Assembly (NCBI GenBank): GCA_947396885.1 | Contig: OX377204.1 | Location: 18,607,706 to 18,671,705 of the forward strand | Length of the DNA stretch: 64,000 nt | Direction of reading: 5' to 3' | Source of the DNA: Heligmosomoides polygyrus polygyrus | Taxonomy: Eukaryota; Nematoda; Chromadorea; Rhabditida; Heligmosomidae | In this document: positions 23,669 through 64,000 of the stretch, one piece after another | Numbering within the stretch: the first letter of the stretch is position 1 | Layout: each line of letters begins with the position of its first letter | Position numbers and translations under genes: made by a program | Notes under the pieces: generated by a model | Seen by the model: the letters and a program-made list of their open reading frames with translations, nothing else | Database searches by the model: none | Told to the model about the DNA's origin: nothing

Positions 23669-64000
<40,332 letters not shown>

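Overview
The window reads as nuclear DNA of a nematode, most likely a strongylid (hookworm-like, clade V) worm. This is inferred from short AG-bounded introns with TTTCAG-type acceptors, large introns packed with degenerate transposons, D34D mariner elements, nematode-type LINE 3' ends and an ATPase-inhibitor gene of the nematode MAI type. There are no bacterial operons, no rRNA genes and no CRISPR array. Most open frames longer than 60 codons are chance frames inside repeats.

Layout. 1-23.5 kb is almost entirely repeats. The only conventional gene there is a compact minus-strand frame at 4208-4663 for a mitochondrial F1-ATPase inhibitor (IF1) with an unusual insertion. From about 23.67 kb to beyond the right edge runs one very large plus-strand gene, which I rebuilt from splice sites, reading phase and protein motifs. 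It has a putative signal-peptide exon (23669-23711), N-terminal cysteine-containing exons, and a first parallel beta-helix module (31391-41572) ending in NYWG. A Thr/Pro-rich linker follows (41706-41962), then a second beta-helix module (42117-52242) ending in NNWG. Next come EGF repeats of tenascin type with an embedded IPT/TIG-like domain (52485-58148), and a C-terminal extracellular region (59793 to the edge). The layout resembles Bark beetle/Anakonda-like beta-helix cell-surface proteins combined with EGF repeats. About 28 exons are supported, and phases agree at nearly every junction.

The rest is a dense mobile-element landscape. It includes at least 16 copies of a tRNA-derived SINE with a TTTATCC tail, and three copies of a second tRNA-like family ending in GATCGCAACA. 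There are mariner elements of two kinds plus a deletion derivative, piggyBac-type elements with TTAA targets, and palindromic foldback elements up to 0.8 kb. Several MITE families, Penelope-like remnants (inverted ends with a hammerhead-like motif, and a GIY-YIG fragment) and 3' ends of three kinds of LINE are also present. Satellites include a ~100-bp array in intron 1, a 41-bp minisatellite, (GT)n and (TA)n tracts, and monoG tracts. Many of these sit in introns of the large gene, which explains its length of more than 40 kb for a few kb of coding sequence.
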